Part shown: one piece after another, positions 1 to 5,396 of the stretch
Layout of the letters: each line of letters starts with the position of its first letter
How positions within the stretch are numbered: position 1 is the stretch's first letter
DNA from: a bacterium
GTDB taxonomy: Bacteria; Verrucomicrobiota; Verrucomicrobiia; Limisphaerales; J093
NCBI GenBank assembly: GCA_021784265.1
Contig: JAJXTA010000201.1
Location: forward strand, 657-6,052
Direction of reading: 5' to 3'
Length of the DNA: 5,396 bases
Position numbers and translations under genes: made by a program
Notes under the pieces: generated by a model
Seen by the model: the letters and a program-made list of their open reading frames with translations, nothing else
The model's database searches: none
What the model was told of the DNA's origin: nothing

Positions 1-144
1 CGGCACAGGAATGGCTCGCATACCCCAATCCTGCCCTGCCCCCCACGCCCTGTAAAGCTACATGTTTGATGGAAATGCTCTAAAGTCCCGTCTCAATCTG
101 AGGAGCGAGTTGACTCAGGATAAATGTTACCGGGGGGGGGAGGT

Positions 145-193
145 GGACGAGGTGTCCGCCGTTCGGCCGCCTGGCGCTTGACGGACAGTGTCC
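145..193. promoter_or_regulatory. Pair of GGAC/GTCC dyads, operator-like
   Basis: Two dyads of the same half-sites lie about 37 bases apart. The first is GGAC-5-GTCC at 145-157. The second is GGAC-3-GTCC at 183-193 (GGACAGTGTCC), inside the spacer of the putative rhomboid promoter. Both right halves read GTGTCC. In addition TGTCCG (153-158) and CGGACA (182-187) form an inverted repeat around a 23-base GC-rich loop, so the region could instead fold as one hairpin in RNA. Binding by a repressor is inference. Confidence 0.25.
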
Positions 194-207
194 CGCTTGG
201 CCATATT
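178..207 (+). promoter_or_regulatory. Putative sigma70-like promoter of the rhomboid gene
   Basis: TTGACG at 178-183 matches the -35 consensus at five of six positions. CATATT at 202-207 matches the -10 consensus at four of six, with an 18-base spacer. Transcription would start near 214, leaving a 5' leader of about 20 bases before the ATG at 234. The spacer contains the near-palindrome GGACAGTGTCC (183-193), which could be an operator. This is based on sequence match only. GC-rich DNA yields such matches by chance, and promoter consensus in this lineage is not well known. Confidence 0.35.
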
Positions 208-233
208 GGCTTGGTTGTTGGTCTGGACAGGCC

Positions 234-1166
234 ATGTTTTTCGTAGTTTTTCCTGCGGGGGTGGACTATCGGGCGCGAAGGTACCCCGTGGTCACGTTCA
301 CCCTCATCGGTCTCAACGTGCTCGTTTATCTCGTGACGCTCGCGGTGCGGCTCAACGGCGGCAGCGCGGTCGATCCCTGGATTTACGAGCACTTCTGGTT
401 GATCCCCGCCCAATCCACCTGGTACACCTATCTTACCTCGCTCTTCATGCATAGCGGGCTCACTCACCTGGTGTTCAACATGCTTTACCTGTTCCTGTTC
501 GGCGCGTGCGTCGAGGACCTGATCGGCCGGACCAAGTTCACGGTTCTCTACCTGCTGGGTGGCTTGATCGCGTCCCTCACCTATATTGCCGCCGCGCCGG
601 GACATTTCACATCCCGAATCCCGGTCGGCGGCGCGTCCGGCGCGATCATGGCCTGCATCGGTGGCTTCCTCCTTTTCCTGGCCCGGACGAAGGTTGAGTT
701 CAAATGGGTTTTCGTTCTTTTGTTCTTTTTCGTGTTTCGGGTCTTTTCGGGCAGCTTTTTCCTCCCGGCCTGGCTGGTGATCTCGTTCTTTTTCGGCGGG
801 GACCTGCTGGGGGAGGTCCTGACGTTGGGTGGCGTCGTGAGCAGCTCGGTGGCGTTCGCCGCGCACCTGGGCGGCTTCCTCTGGGGTTTGGGGGCGATCT
901 CGCTCGAAAAACAATGGCAAACGCGACTGGAGCCAGCGAAGGAAGCGCCAGACGCATCTCTCCGCCTTCCCCACGCCGCCCCGGCGACCAACGAAACGGG
1001 AACGATCTACCTTTTCGTGAACGACGCCCAAGCCGGACCGTTCACGCTGACGCAGGTCCACGAGATGTTGGCGCTCGGCTCCATTCCGGCGGACGCGCAC
1101 TACTGGCAGGAAGGCATGACGGAGTGGCGAGGCGTGGCGGATCTCCAGAATCCCACCACTGGCTGA
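234..1166 (+). CDS. Rhomboid family intramembrane serine protease with C-terminal GYF_2 domain
   Basis: This 310-residue protein is a rhomboid protease, an enzyme of the inner membrane that cuts transmembrane substrates within or near the bilayer. Hydrophobic segments lie at about residues 19-38, 76-95, 101-121, 133-150, 155-172, 177-196 and 203-222. The catalytic serine is Ser135 in the GGASGA motif and the catalytic histidine is His211 in AHLGG. His73, His78 and Asn82 have the same spacing as His145, His150 and Asn154 of E. coli GlpG, which help form the oxyanion hole. All key residues are present, so it should be active. After a linker (about 224-256), residues 258-305 match a GYF_2 (DUF4339) domain: a GPF motif at 268-270, then W291, G294-M295 and W298. 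GYF-type folds bind peptides in eukaryotes; a role here in substrate or partner recruitment is inference. The ATG at 234 was chosen because the first membrane segment follows at the usual distance. Upstream GGACAGG (225-231) gives only a weak ribosome site. GTG at 261 is an alternative start. Substrate unknown. Confidence 0.93.
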   Translation: MFFVVFPAGVDYRARRYPVVTFTLIGLNVLVYLVTLAVRLNGGSAVDPWIYEHFWLIPAQSTWYTYLTSLFMHSGLTHLVFNMLYLFLFGACVEDLIGRTKFTVLYLLGGLIASLTYIAAAPGHFTSRIPVGGASGAIMACIGGFLLFLARTKVEFKWVFVLLFFFVFRVFSGSFFLPAWLVISFFFGGDLLGEVLTLGGVVSSSVAFAAHLGGFLWGLGAISLEKQWQTRLEPAKEAPDASLRLPHAAPATNETGTIYLFVNDAQAGPFTLTQVHEMLALGSIPADAHYWQEGMTEWRGVADLQNPTTG

Positions 1167-1342
1167 ACCTGCCACACGGAGCCGCATATTGTCAGACGCC
1201 ACCGATGCACCGAATCCCGATCCGCCCCAGATGCATTCGTGAAGGTCTGACGAGCCGACTTGGAAATCGGCGCTTCCTGCCAAGTGCTGGTGTGGGGCTC
1301 GCTGAGCTGGACTCGTCCTGGAAGTAAGCCCGCCGCCAGCGC

Positions 1343-1371
1343 TTGCCCGGAACCAGTCCATCGGTTATCGT
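1343..1371 (+). promoter_or_regulatory. Weak promoter-like site before the small membrane protein gene
   Basis: TTGCCC at 1343-1348 and TATCGT at 1366-1371 each match the sigma70 hexamers at four of six positions, with a 17-base spacer. A start site near 1378 would leave about 23 bases before the ATG at 1401. The rest of the 234-base gap after the rhomboid stop (1167-1400) shows only a long-loop inverted repeat TCAGAC (1192-1197)/GTCTGA (1245-1250) and no convincing terminator, so read-through from the rhomboid gene is also possible. Confidence 0.25.
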
Positions 1372-1400
1372 CTACACATGACGCCACAACGAACGCGACT

Positions 1401-1646
1401 ATGATTATCACAGCTTCCATCGTGGTTGGGATCCTGATGGCAGCTTTGCTCTTTCACAGCCTGTTCGATGGGGTGGATGACCTGCTGGATTGCTTGCGGT
1501 CCTGCTTGACGCCGGACATCTTCGCCGTTTTCCGGGGCGAGTGGGACGAACAGGTGTGGGCCAAGGCAAAGTTGTTCGTCTATGTCGGTTTATCGGCCGG
1601 CAGCGGCGCTCTCACCTTTTTCGGTCTCCACAAGTTGTTCGGTTGA
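1401..1646 (+). CDS. Small hypothetical membrane protein, 81 residues
   Basis: I do not recognise a named family. The protein starts MIITASIVVG and has two hydrophobic segments: residues 2-19, and about 56-78 (from AKLFVYVGLSAG to the C-terminal FFGLHKLFG). Between them lies an acidic, soluble stretch of about 37 residues containing DGVDDLLDCL, two cysteines (31 and 35) and RGEWDE. Two membrane passes with both ends on one side are likely. The open frame extends upstream to a TTG at 1260, but the added residues are polar and low in complexity and the first membrane segment begins right at the ATG at 1401, so I chose that start. There is no Shine-Dalgarno sequence in front of it. An eight-codon frame (1378-1404) overlaps the start as ATGA, which could couple translation. 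The gene follows the rhomboid gene on the same strand and converges on the RHS gene. Function unknown; its coding status rests on the orderly hydrophobic/charged pattern. Confidence 0.7.
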   Translation: MIITASIVVGILMAALLFHSLFDGVDDLLDCLRSCLTPDIFAVFRGEWDEQVWAKAKLFVYVGLSAGSGALTFFGLHKLFG

Positions 1647-1675
1647 CCTTCCGGCGGGCAATGGACGGAACCCGT

Positions 1676-1694
1676 GGCGGTGTCTGTCGCCGCC
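1676..1694 (+). terminator. Weak terminator-like hairpin after the small membrane protein gene
   Basis: GGCGGTG (1676-1682) pairs with CGCCGCC (1688-1694) across a five-base loop, seven pairs including one G-T wobble, 30 bases after the stop at 1646. No T-tract follows, so it is not a classic intrinsic terminator. It may simply be GC-rich DNA. Confidence 0.25.
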
Positions 1695-1892
1695 TGTTGC
1701 CAGCCACTCGTGTTCGGCACTCACTACGTGCTGCCCCACTTCACCCCCGAAGGTTCCGTTGCGTGTCCAAGATCGGATCATTCACTCACCCTGGATTGCC
1801 GGTCGTTGCCGAGGTCATCCACAGCCTGGCAAAGGACAGTTCATCAAGGGATTCGGCAAAGGACATTCCTTACCGTTTCAGCCGTACATGAA

Positions 1893-1920
1893 TTGCCGCC
1901 ATCCGATGCGATGACGGCAA
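1893..1920 (-). terminator. Hairpin downstream of the RHS gene, possible terminator
   Basis: TTGCCGCCATC (1893-1903) pairs with GATGACGGCAA (1910-1920) at ten of eleven positions around a six-base loop. It lies 38 bases past the RHS stop codon on the - strand, where a terminator is expected, and could also act on + strand transcripts coming the other way. Neither side has a T-run, so factor-dependent termination or mRNA 3' end protection are alternatives. The pairing is seen directly; the role is inferred. Confidence 0.4.
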
Positions 1921-1957
1921 CGCTATGCTTATGGCAGACCAACCCACTACCGGCAGG

Positions 1958-4900
1958 TCATTTCTTGTTGCTCCAGTCGTACTTCGTCGGACCTGGATCG
2001 AGTTTGCCCAATAGCTTGTCCGCGTATTTTTGCAGGTCGTCCGCGCCCTGATCCAAAATAGGATCGGCCTTCGGGCCGCCTTCGATTCCTTGGATCTCCT
2101 TGTCGATGCCATCCAGTATCTTCTTGAGGTCCGCGTTGTAGTCCTGAATGCCGTAGGAGGCCAGGGTGGTGTCCTTCCAAGCGAGGCTGCCCTTGACGAG
2201 GCTCAACTCTCCTTTGAGTGGCCCGATGGCAAAGCTGATTTTCGCGGCTCCTTCGGCTGTCTCCACGGCGATCCCCGCAATGACCGACTGCAGGAGCGTG
2301 TAACCGGTTTGTTCCAGTTGAATGCCCAGATCGAACATGTCGTTACCGCGGTTATCGCCTTGCATCATCATGTCCAGGCCGAGGTACTGCAGTTTCACGC
2401 CAGGATTGATAACATGATTTACGATCTTGGCGGTTCGTTGGATGCCCCGGAAACCCGCGCGGGCGAACGAAACCTGATACTGTTCGATCGTGCTGTTCAC
2501 CGACAAGCTCATCGACATCGAGACGAGGTCGAACTGTCCCCCAGTAGGATCGACGAAGTTCACCGGGTTGTTACGGGCATAGATGTAACGATGCCGGCTG
2601 GCGGGGTCCGTCAGGTCGCCCGGCACTGGATCCCTGCCGTAGAACCGGCCCAAGCTGGGAGACATGTATCTGGCCCGCAGGTAATCCAGGCCGAGATGCT
2701 TGTCCCGCTGCTCGCCGGCGAACAGGTAGCTGTTCTCGGTGGTGCCCGTTTGGGCCGTGATTCGGCCGAAGGCATCGTAGTCGTAACTATCCGTCGCGAG
2801 GCCGGTCTGGTCGGTCAACAGGCGCGTGCTGCCCAAGCCGTCCGGATGGTAGTAGGACCGAGTCCCAGAACGGTTTTGTGAAACGAGGCCGAGACCGTAG
2901 GTGTAGGCATCGCTCAGGCTCGCGGGTTGGCCATTGACCGAAGTCCACTCCTCGATCACTTGCGCGTTGGGGACGTTGGCGTCCACCAGGTAGGTGATCT
3001 GGTTGGTATTGCCGCCCTCCGCAACCGTCGCACCCACGCGGATGCCATCGGCGTCATATTGGTACCCGATCTGATGGACGCCGTTGCTGTCCGTGATGGT
3101 GGCCGCGGAGAGGCGGTTGTCTGAATTCCAAGAATAGAAAGCGCTCCGGAGGGAATTGCTCTGCGACAAGGTGTTGCCGTTGCTATCGTAGGTGTAGAAC
3201 GTGACCTCTCCGCTGATCAGGTTGGTTTCAGCCAGCACCTGGTCGTTGACGTCATACAAGTAAGCCGATCCCTCCGGTGAGCCCGTGATGCCGACGGCTG
3301 AGTTGAAAGCCAAACGATTGCCCACCGGATCGTACGCATAGGCATTGGTCCGATTTCGTCCGGCGGGGTCGTTGAACACAGTTTCGCCCGTCAACTGTCG
3401 CGCCGGATCGTACGCGTAACGGACCTGGCGGCCACCCAACTCCTGCACCATCAAGCGATCCCCGGTCGCGCTGAGGGTGTATTGGTAACTGGAGAGCACG
3501 TTGGTCGAGGCCCGGTTCTCCACGCGCGTCTGTCGGTTCAACAGGTCAAATGCGTTGGAGCGCACGGTGCCGTTGGGCAACTGTGCCGCGATGAGGTTGT
3601 TGGCCGCATCGTAGGTGTAGCGCGTCACCCCTCCGTCCGGAGCCGTCACGGTCTGCAGGCGGTTTAACACATCGAAGGTGAACGTCTGCGTGCTGGAGAT
3701 GGACGCCTGCGGATTGAAGCCAATGAGCGTGGTCCGATTGCCCGCCGCGTCGTAGGCGTAATGCACCGAGCGTCCATCCGGATCAGTCCGCGAGATGAGC
3801 CGATCGCGCACGTCATAGGCAAAGCGCGTAACCCCACGCGCGTCGGTGATGGTCTGGCGGCGTCCCGTGGAGGTGTAGGTGAAGTGGGCGGAGTTACCTT
3901 CCGGGAACCGCTCCGCCGCCAGCAGGTTGTTGGCGTCATACTCGTAGCGAAGTACCTGGCCATTTAAGTTGGTGGCGCTTGTAGGCTTGCCGATGCCGTT
4001 GAAGAGGATGGTCGAGATCTGACCCGACGGCAGGGTCGTCGTTCGGCTGAGGGCCACTGGATCATTGGCGAACCGGGTCACATGGCCGTTGGCGTCGCGT
4101 TGCAACGTCAGGGCGCCTTCCTCGTCGTAGGCATATTCGGTCCGCTGGCCGAGCGGGTTGACCACGGCGGTCAGTTGGCCGAGCGCGTCGTATTCATAGT
4201 GCGTGGCTGCCCCGGCCTGATCGACTTCAGCAATGGCACGGCCCAGCGCGTCGTAAGTGGTGCTCGTGGCGCTGCCGTCGGCGAAGATGGTCCGCACCAG
4301 ACGGCCCATGGGATCGTAGAGGTAGAAGGTGGGATTGCCCGCTCCATCCGTCGTGGCCGTCTTGTTTCCGCTGGCGTCATAAGTCGTCGTGGTCACGTAG
4401 CCCAGGGCGTTGGTCATGGCGACTTGGCGACCGGTGGCGTCATAGGCGAATGTCGTGCGGTTCCCGCGCTCATCAGTCCGGGCAGTCAGGCGTCCGGCCG
4501 CGTCGTATTCGTTGAGGGTCGTGGGCAATGGGGCGCTAGGATCGCCCGGGTATACCGTGGTGACCAGGCGGCCGAGGGCATCGTATTGAAAGTAAGTGAC
4601 GCGCCCGGCGCGGTCGGTTGAAGAAACCCGCCGCCCGGCATCATCATAGGCGTAGCTCGTGCTCGTGCCGTCGGGATAGACCATCTGCACGAGTTGGTTC
4701 TGGTCGTCGTAGTGGAATTCCGTGCGGTTGCCCAAGGCATCCACACTCGCCGTCGGGTTGCCCACGGCGTCGTATTCCCGACGCGTGGCGTTGCCGGCGG
4801 CATCGGTGGTGGTGGTGGGGGCGCCATCGACATTGTAGCTGCTCGTGGTGATGTTGGTGCGGAAGACGCCCGGTGCCACGGAGACGATGGCGGTCATACC

Positions 4901-5396
4901 AATTTGGTAGCCGTTGGCATCGTAGGTGTAAGTGGTGACATTCCCAAGGGTGTCGGTCTGTTTGGTGAGATTGCCCTGGCTGTCGTACTCGAAGCGCGTG
5001 ACGTTCCCGGAAGCGTCAGTTGCCGACGTCTTATTGTTGGCGCCGTCGAACGTGTAGGAGGTAACGTTTCCAGCAGCATCAACGGTGTTGGTCAGGTTGC
5101 CTCGGGAGTCATAGACGTTGACGGTCGTGTGCCCCAGGGGGTCGGTCGTCGTGAGCAGGTGCGCATCGCTGTCATAGGTGTTGACTGTCACATTACCGAG
5201 CGGGTCGGTATGAGTCAGTTGATTGCCATTGGCGTCGTAAGTGTACAGGTTGGTGTTACCGAGCGGATCCACCTGCATGGTGATGTTATTGTTTAGGTCG
5301 TGATCAAATCGTGTCACTCCGCCGAGGGCATCGACCTGGACCACGACGTTGCCCCGATCGTCATAGGCGAAGAGCGTGGGGTTCCCCAGCCGGTCG
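1958..5396 (-). CDS. RHS/YD-repeat protein, N-terminus cut by the window edge
   Basis: This is a large RHS-repeat protein of the class that builds a hollow beta-cage shell around a C-terminal domain; members are usually surface-exposed or exported, and some deliver toxins. The frame is open to the right edge: upstream of a GTG at 5344 it continues with DRLGNPTLFAYDDRGN, itself a YD unit, so 5344 is not the start and the true N-terminus (signal peptide or export domain) is outside. In the 1145 visible residues, 1-558 are 26 consecutive YD units with GxxTxYxYDxxG cores. Residues 559-889 hold degenerate units and end with YYHPDGLGSTRLLTD and DSYDYDAFGR. Residues 890-952 are the RHS core-associated domain (YLFAGEQRD, YLRARYMSPSLGRF, NNPVNFVDPTG). 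Residues 953-1145 are an unassigned tail ending in YDWSNKK. Asp922 (in GRDP) and Asp949 (in VDPTG) correspond to the aspartates implicated in self-cleavage of related RHS/TcC proteins. The stop is followed by a hairpin, not by an immunity gene. Family assignment is certain; toxin activity and export route are not known. Confidence 0.96.
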   Translation of the reverse strand, partial: DRLGNPTLFAYDDRGNVVVQVDALGGVTRFDHDLNNNITMQVDPLGNTNLYTYDANGNQLTHTDPLGNVTVNTYDSDAHLLTTTDPLGHTTVNVYDSRGNLTNTVDAAGNVTSYTFDGANNKTSATDASGNVTRFEYDSQGNLTKQTDTLGNVTTYTYDANGYQIGMTAIVSVAPGVFRTNITTSSYNVDGAPTTTTDAAGNATRREYDAVGNPTASVDALGNRTEFHYDDQNQLVQMVYPDGTSTSYAYDDAGRRVSSTDRAGRVTYFQYDALGRLVTTVYPGDPSAPLPTTLNEYDAAGRLTARTDERGNRTTFAYDATGRQVAMTNALGYVTTTTYDASGNKTATTDGAGNPTFYLYDPMGRLVRTIFADGSATSTTYDALGRAIAEVDQAGAATHYEYDALGQLTAVVNPLGQRTEYAYDEEGALTLQRDANGHVTRFANDPVALSRTTTLPSGQISTILFNGIGKPTSATNLNGQVLRYEYDANNLLAAERFPEGNSAHFTYTSTGRRQTITDARGVTRFAYDVRDRLISRTDPDGRSVHYAYDAAGNRTTLIGFNPQASISSTQTFTFDVLNRLQTVTAPDGGVTRYTYDAANNLIAAQLPNGTVRSNAFDLLNRQTRVENRASTNVLSSYQYTLSATGDRLMVQELGGRQVRYAYDPARQLTGETVFNDPAGRNRTNAYAYDPVGNRLAFNSAVGITGSPEGSAYLYDVNDQVLAETNLISGEVTFYTYDSNGNTLSQSNSLRSAFYSWNSDNRLSAATITDSNGVHQIGYQYDADGIRVGATVAEGGNTNQITYLVDANVPNAQVIEEWTSVNGQPASLSDAYTYGLGLVSQNRSGTRSYYHPDGLGSTRLLTDQTGLATDSYDYDAFGRITAQTGTTENSYLFAGEQRDKHLGLDYLRARYMSPSLGRFYGRDPVPGDLTDPASRHRYIYARNNPVNFVDPTGGQFDLVSMSMSLSVNSTIEQYQVSFARAGFRGIQRTAKIVNHVINPGVKLQYLGLDMMMQGDNRGNDMFDLGIQLEQTGYTLLQSVIAGIAVETAEGAAKISFAIGPLKGELSLVKGSLAWKDTTLASYGIQDYNADLKKILDGIDKEIQGIEGGPKADPILDQGADDLQKYADKLLGKLDPGPTKYDWSNKK
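1961..2539 (-). other. Unassigned C-terminal tail of the RHS protein
   Basis: These 193 residues after DPTG correspond in position to the toxin or variable domain of polymorphic RHS proteins. I recognise no toxin family: there is no HNH, deaminase HxE/PCxxC, ART or colicin-type signature. Visible parts are a serine- and methionine-rich start (LVSMSMSLSVNS), a basic patch (RGIQRTAKIV), a moderately hydrophobic stretch at tail residues 81-106 with VIAGIAVETAEGAAKISFAIG-like character, a beta-like stretch to about 120, and a charged helix-prone end (about 134-180, DLKKILDGIDKEI and DLQKYADKLLGKL). GC is about 54% on six hand-counted lines; core lines vary from 50 to 68%, so composition does not settle whether the tail was acquired separately. 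Confidence 0.6.
2540..2728 (-). other. RHS core-associated domain (shell-closing segment)
   Basis: Residues 890-952 of the visible RHS protein run from YLFAGEQRD to VDPTG. This segment is the most conserved part of RHS proteins, plugs or closes the cage and marks the junction between shared core and variable tail. GRF-xx-RDP and NNPVNFVDPTG are clear. The stretch between the two aspartates (PGDLTDPASRHRYIYAR) is of the DPAS-H-Y-Y-A type, not the IGLxGG type of enterobacterial Rhs. The residue after DPTG is Gly, where many relatives have Leu. Confidence 0.85.
3722..5395 (-). repeat. Array of 26 YD units, mostly in exact 63-base period
   Basis: The RHS coding sequence here is read as 26 back-to-back units, each starting near a D-x-x-G motif and carrying a central YD. 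Twenty-three are exactly 21 residues (63 bases). The exceptions are one of 29 residues (4805-4891), one of 26 (4475-4552) and one of 20. The first eight (4892-5395) have no length change and are the most alike, with TDPLGNVT-type junctions. In folded RHS proteins each unit adds a beta-hairpin to the spiralling cage wall. The array continues past the right edge. Confidence 0.9.

Larger units (their letters stand above)
1647..1957. other. Gene-free convergent intergenic region
   Basis: This stretch of about 310 bases lies between the stop of the small membrane protein (+) and the stop of the RHS gene (-). Open frames through it have no recognisable protein character, and most run into or across the neighbouring genes. 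What can be seen is a GC-rich hairpin near the left end (1676-1694), a stronger hairpin near the right end (1893-1920), and an exact 11-base direct repeat GGCAAAGGACA at 1828-1838 and 1855-1865 (27-base period). No immunity-like gene for the RHS tail is found here. Confidence 0.6.

Noticed and set aside
1..21. A possible divergent gene starting at 21 on the - strand (MRAIPVP...) or the 3' end of an upstream + strand gene
   Set aside because: Too few residues are visible before the edge, and no promoter or clear ribosome site supports either reading.
93..1361. A 422-residue open frame on the - strand
   Set aside because: It lies opposite the well-supported rhomboid gene, spans its promoter and both flanks, and its protein is a low-complexity mix rich in Arg, Glu, His and Gln with a poly-Pro end from the G run. 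It is a shadow of the GC-rich coding strand.
1590..1781. A 63-residue - strand frame that might be an immunity gene for the RHS tail
   Set aside because: It overlaps the end of the small membrane gene on the other strand, begins about 180 bases after the RHS stop, lacks a ribosome site and has no orderly helix or strand pattern.
1674..2051. A 125-residue + strand frame across the convergent gap
   Set aside because: It runs 94 bases into the RHS 3' end on the opposite strand, is rich in Ser, Leu and Pro without pattern, has no ribosome site, and overlaps competing frames of equal quality.
2030..2881. A 283-residue + strand open frame opposite the RHS tail and core domain
   Set aside because: It is fully antisense to clear RHS coding sequence and shows no recognisable domain.
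4082..5296. Two long repetitive + strand open frames (4082-4621 and 4694-5296) opposite the YD array
   Set aside because: Their repeated Val/Gly-rich pattern is the reverse complement of the 63-base YD units. Because 63 is a multiple of three, an open antisense frame stays open by repetition.
5342..5344. GTG as the start codon of the RHS gene
   Set aside because: The frame stays open to the right edge and the 17 codons upstream of the GTG encode a full YD unit (YDDRGN), so the GTG is an internal valine codon.
3722..5395. A CRISPR array or tandem satellite, from the evenly spaced 63-base repeats
   Set aside because: The repeats have no constant repeat/unique spacer division and all translate in one frame into YD units. 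They are coding repeats of the RHS gene.

Overview
The window holds three genes. Their layout, the overall GC content near 59% (hand-counted on sample lines), the weak Shine-Dalgarno signals, and the kind of proteins present (a rhomboid fused to a GYF_2 domain, a giant YD-repeat protein) suggest an environmental Gram-negative bacterium of the Verrucomicrobia/Planctomycetes (PVC) type, with Verrucomicrobia the more likely. This placement is inference from gene style. No rRNA or tRNA is present to confirm it.

Left part (1-1166, + strand): about 230 bases of upstream DNA with a nine-G run, two GGAC/GTCC dyads and a sigma70-like promoter lead into a 310-residue rhomboid intramembrane serine protease. 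It has the full catalytic set (Ser135, His211, and the His73/His78/Asn82 cluster) and a cytosolic-type GYF_2 domain at its C-terminus. Middle part (1167-1957): a second, weaker promoter-like site precedes an 81-residue protein of unknown function with two predicted membrane segments. After it comes a gene-free stretch of about 310 bases carrying two hairpins, lying between convergent genes.

Right part (1958-5396, - strand): one very long RHS/YD-repeat protein, cut by the right edge of the window so that its N-terminus is missing. The visible 1145 residues begin with 26 back-to-back YD units (23 of them exactly 21 residues), pass through more degenerate YD units, and reach the RHS core-associated domain ending in DPTG. 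A 193-residue C-terminal tail follows that I cannot assign to any family. In polymorphic-toxin RHS proteins this tail would be the toxin and an immunity gene would follow it, but no convincing immunity gene is visible on the - strand after the stop.

The three genes do not form an obvious operon. The rhomboid and the small membrane protein run in the same direction but are separated by 234 bases, and the RHS gene converges on them. I see no strong evidence of a complete new system. The least explained parts are the RHS tail, the small membrane protein and the rhomboid-GYF_2 fusion.
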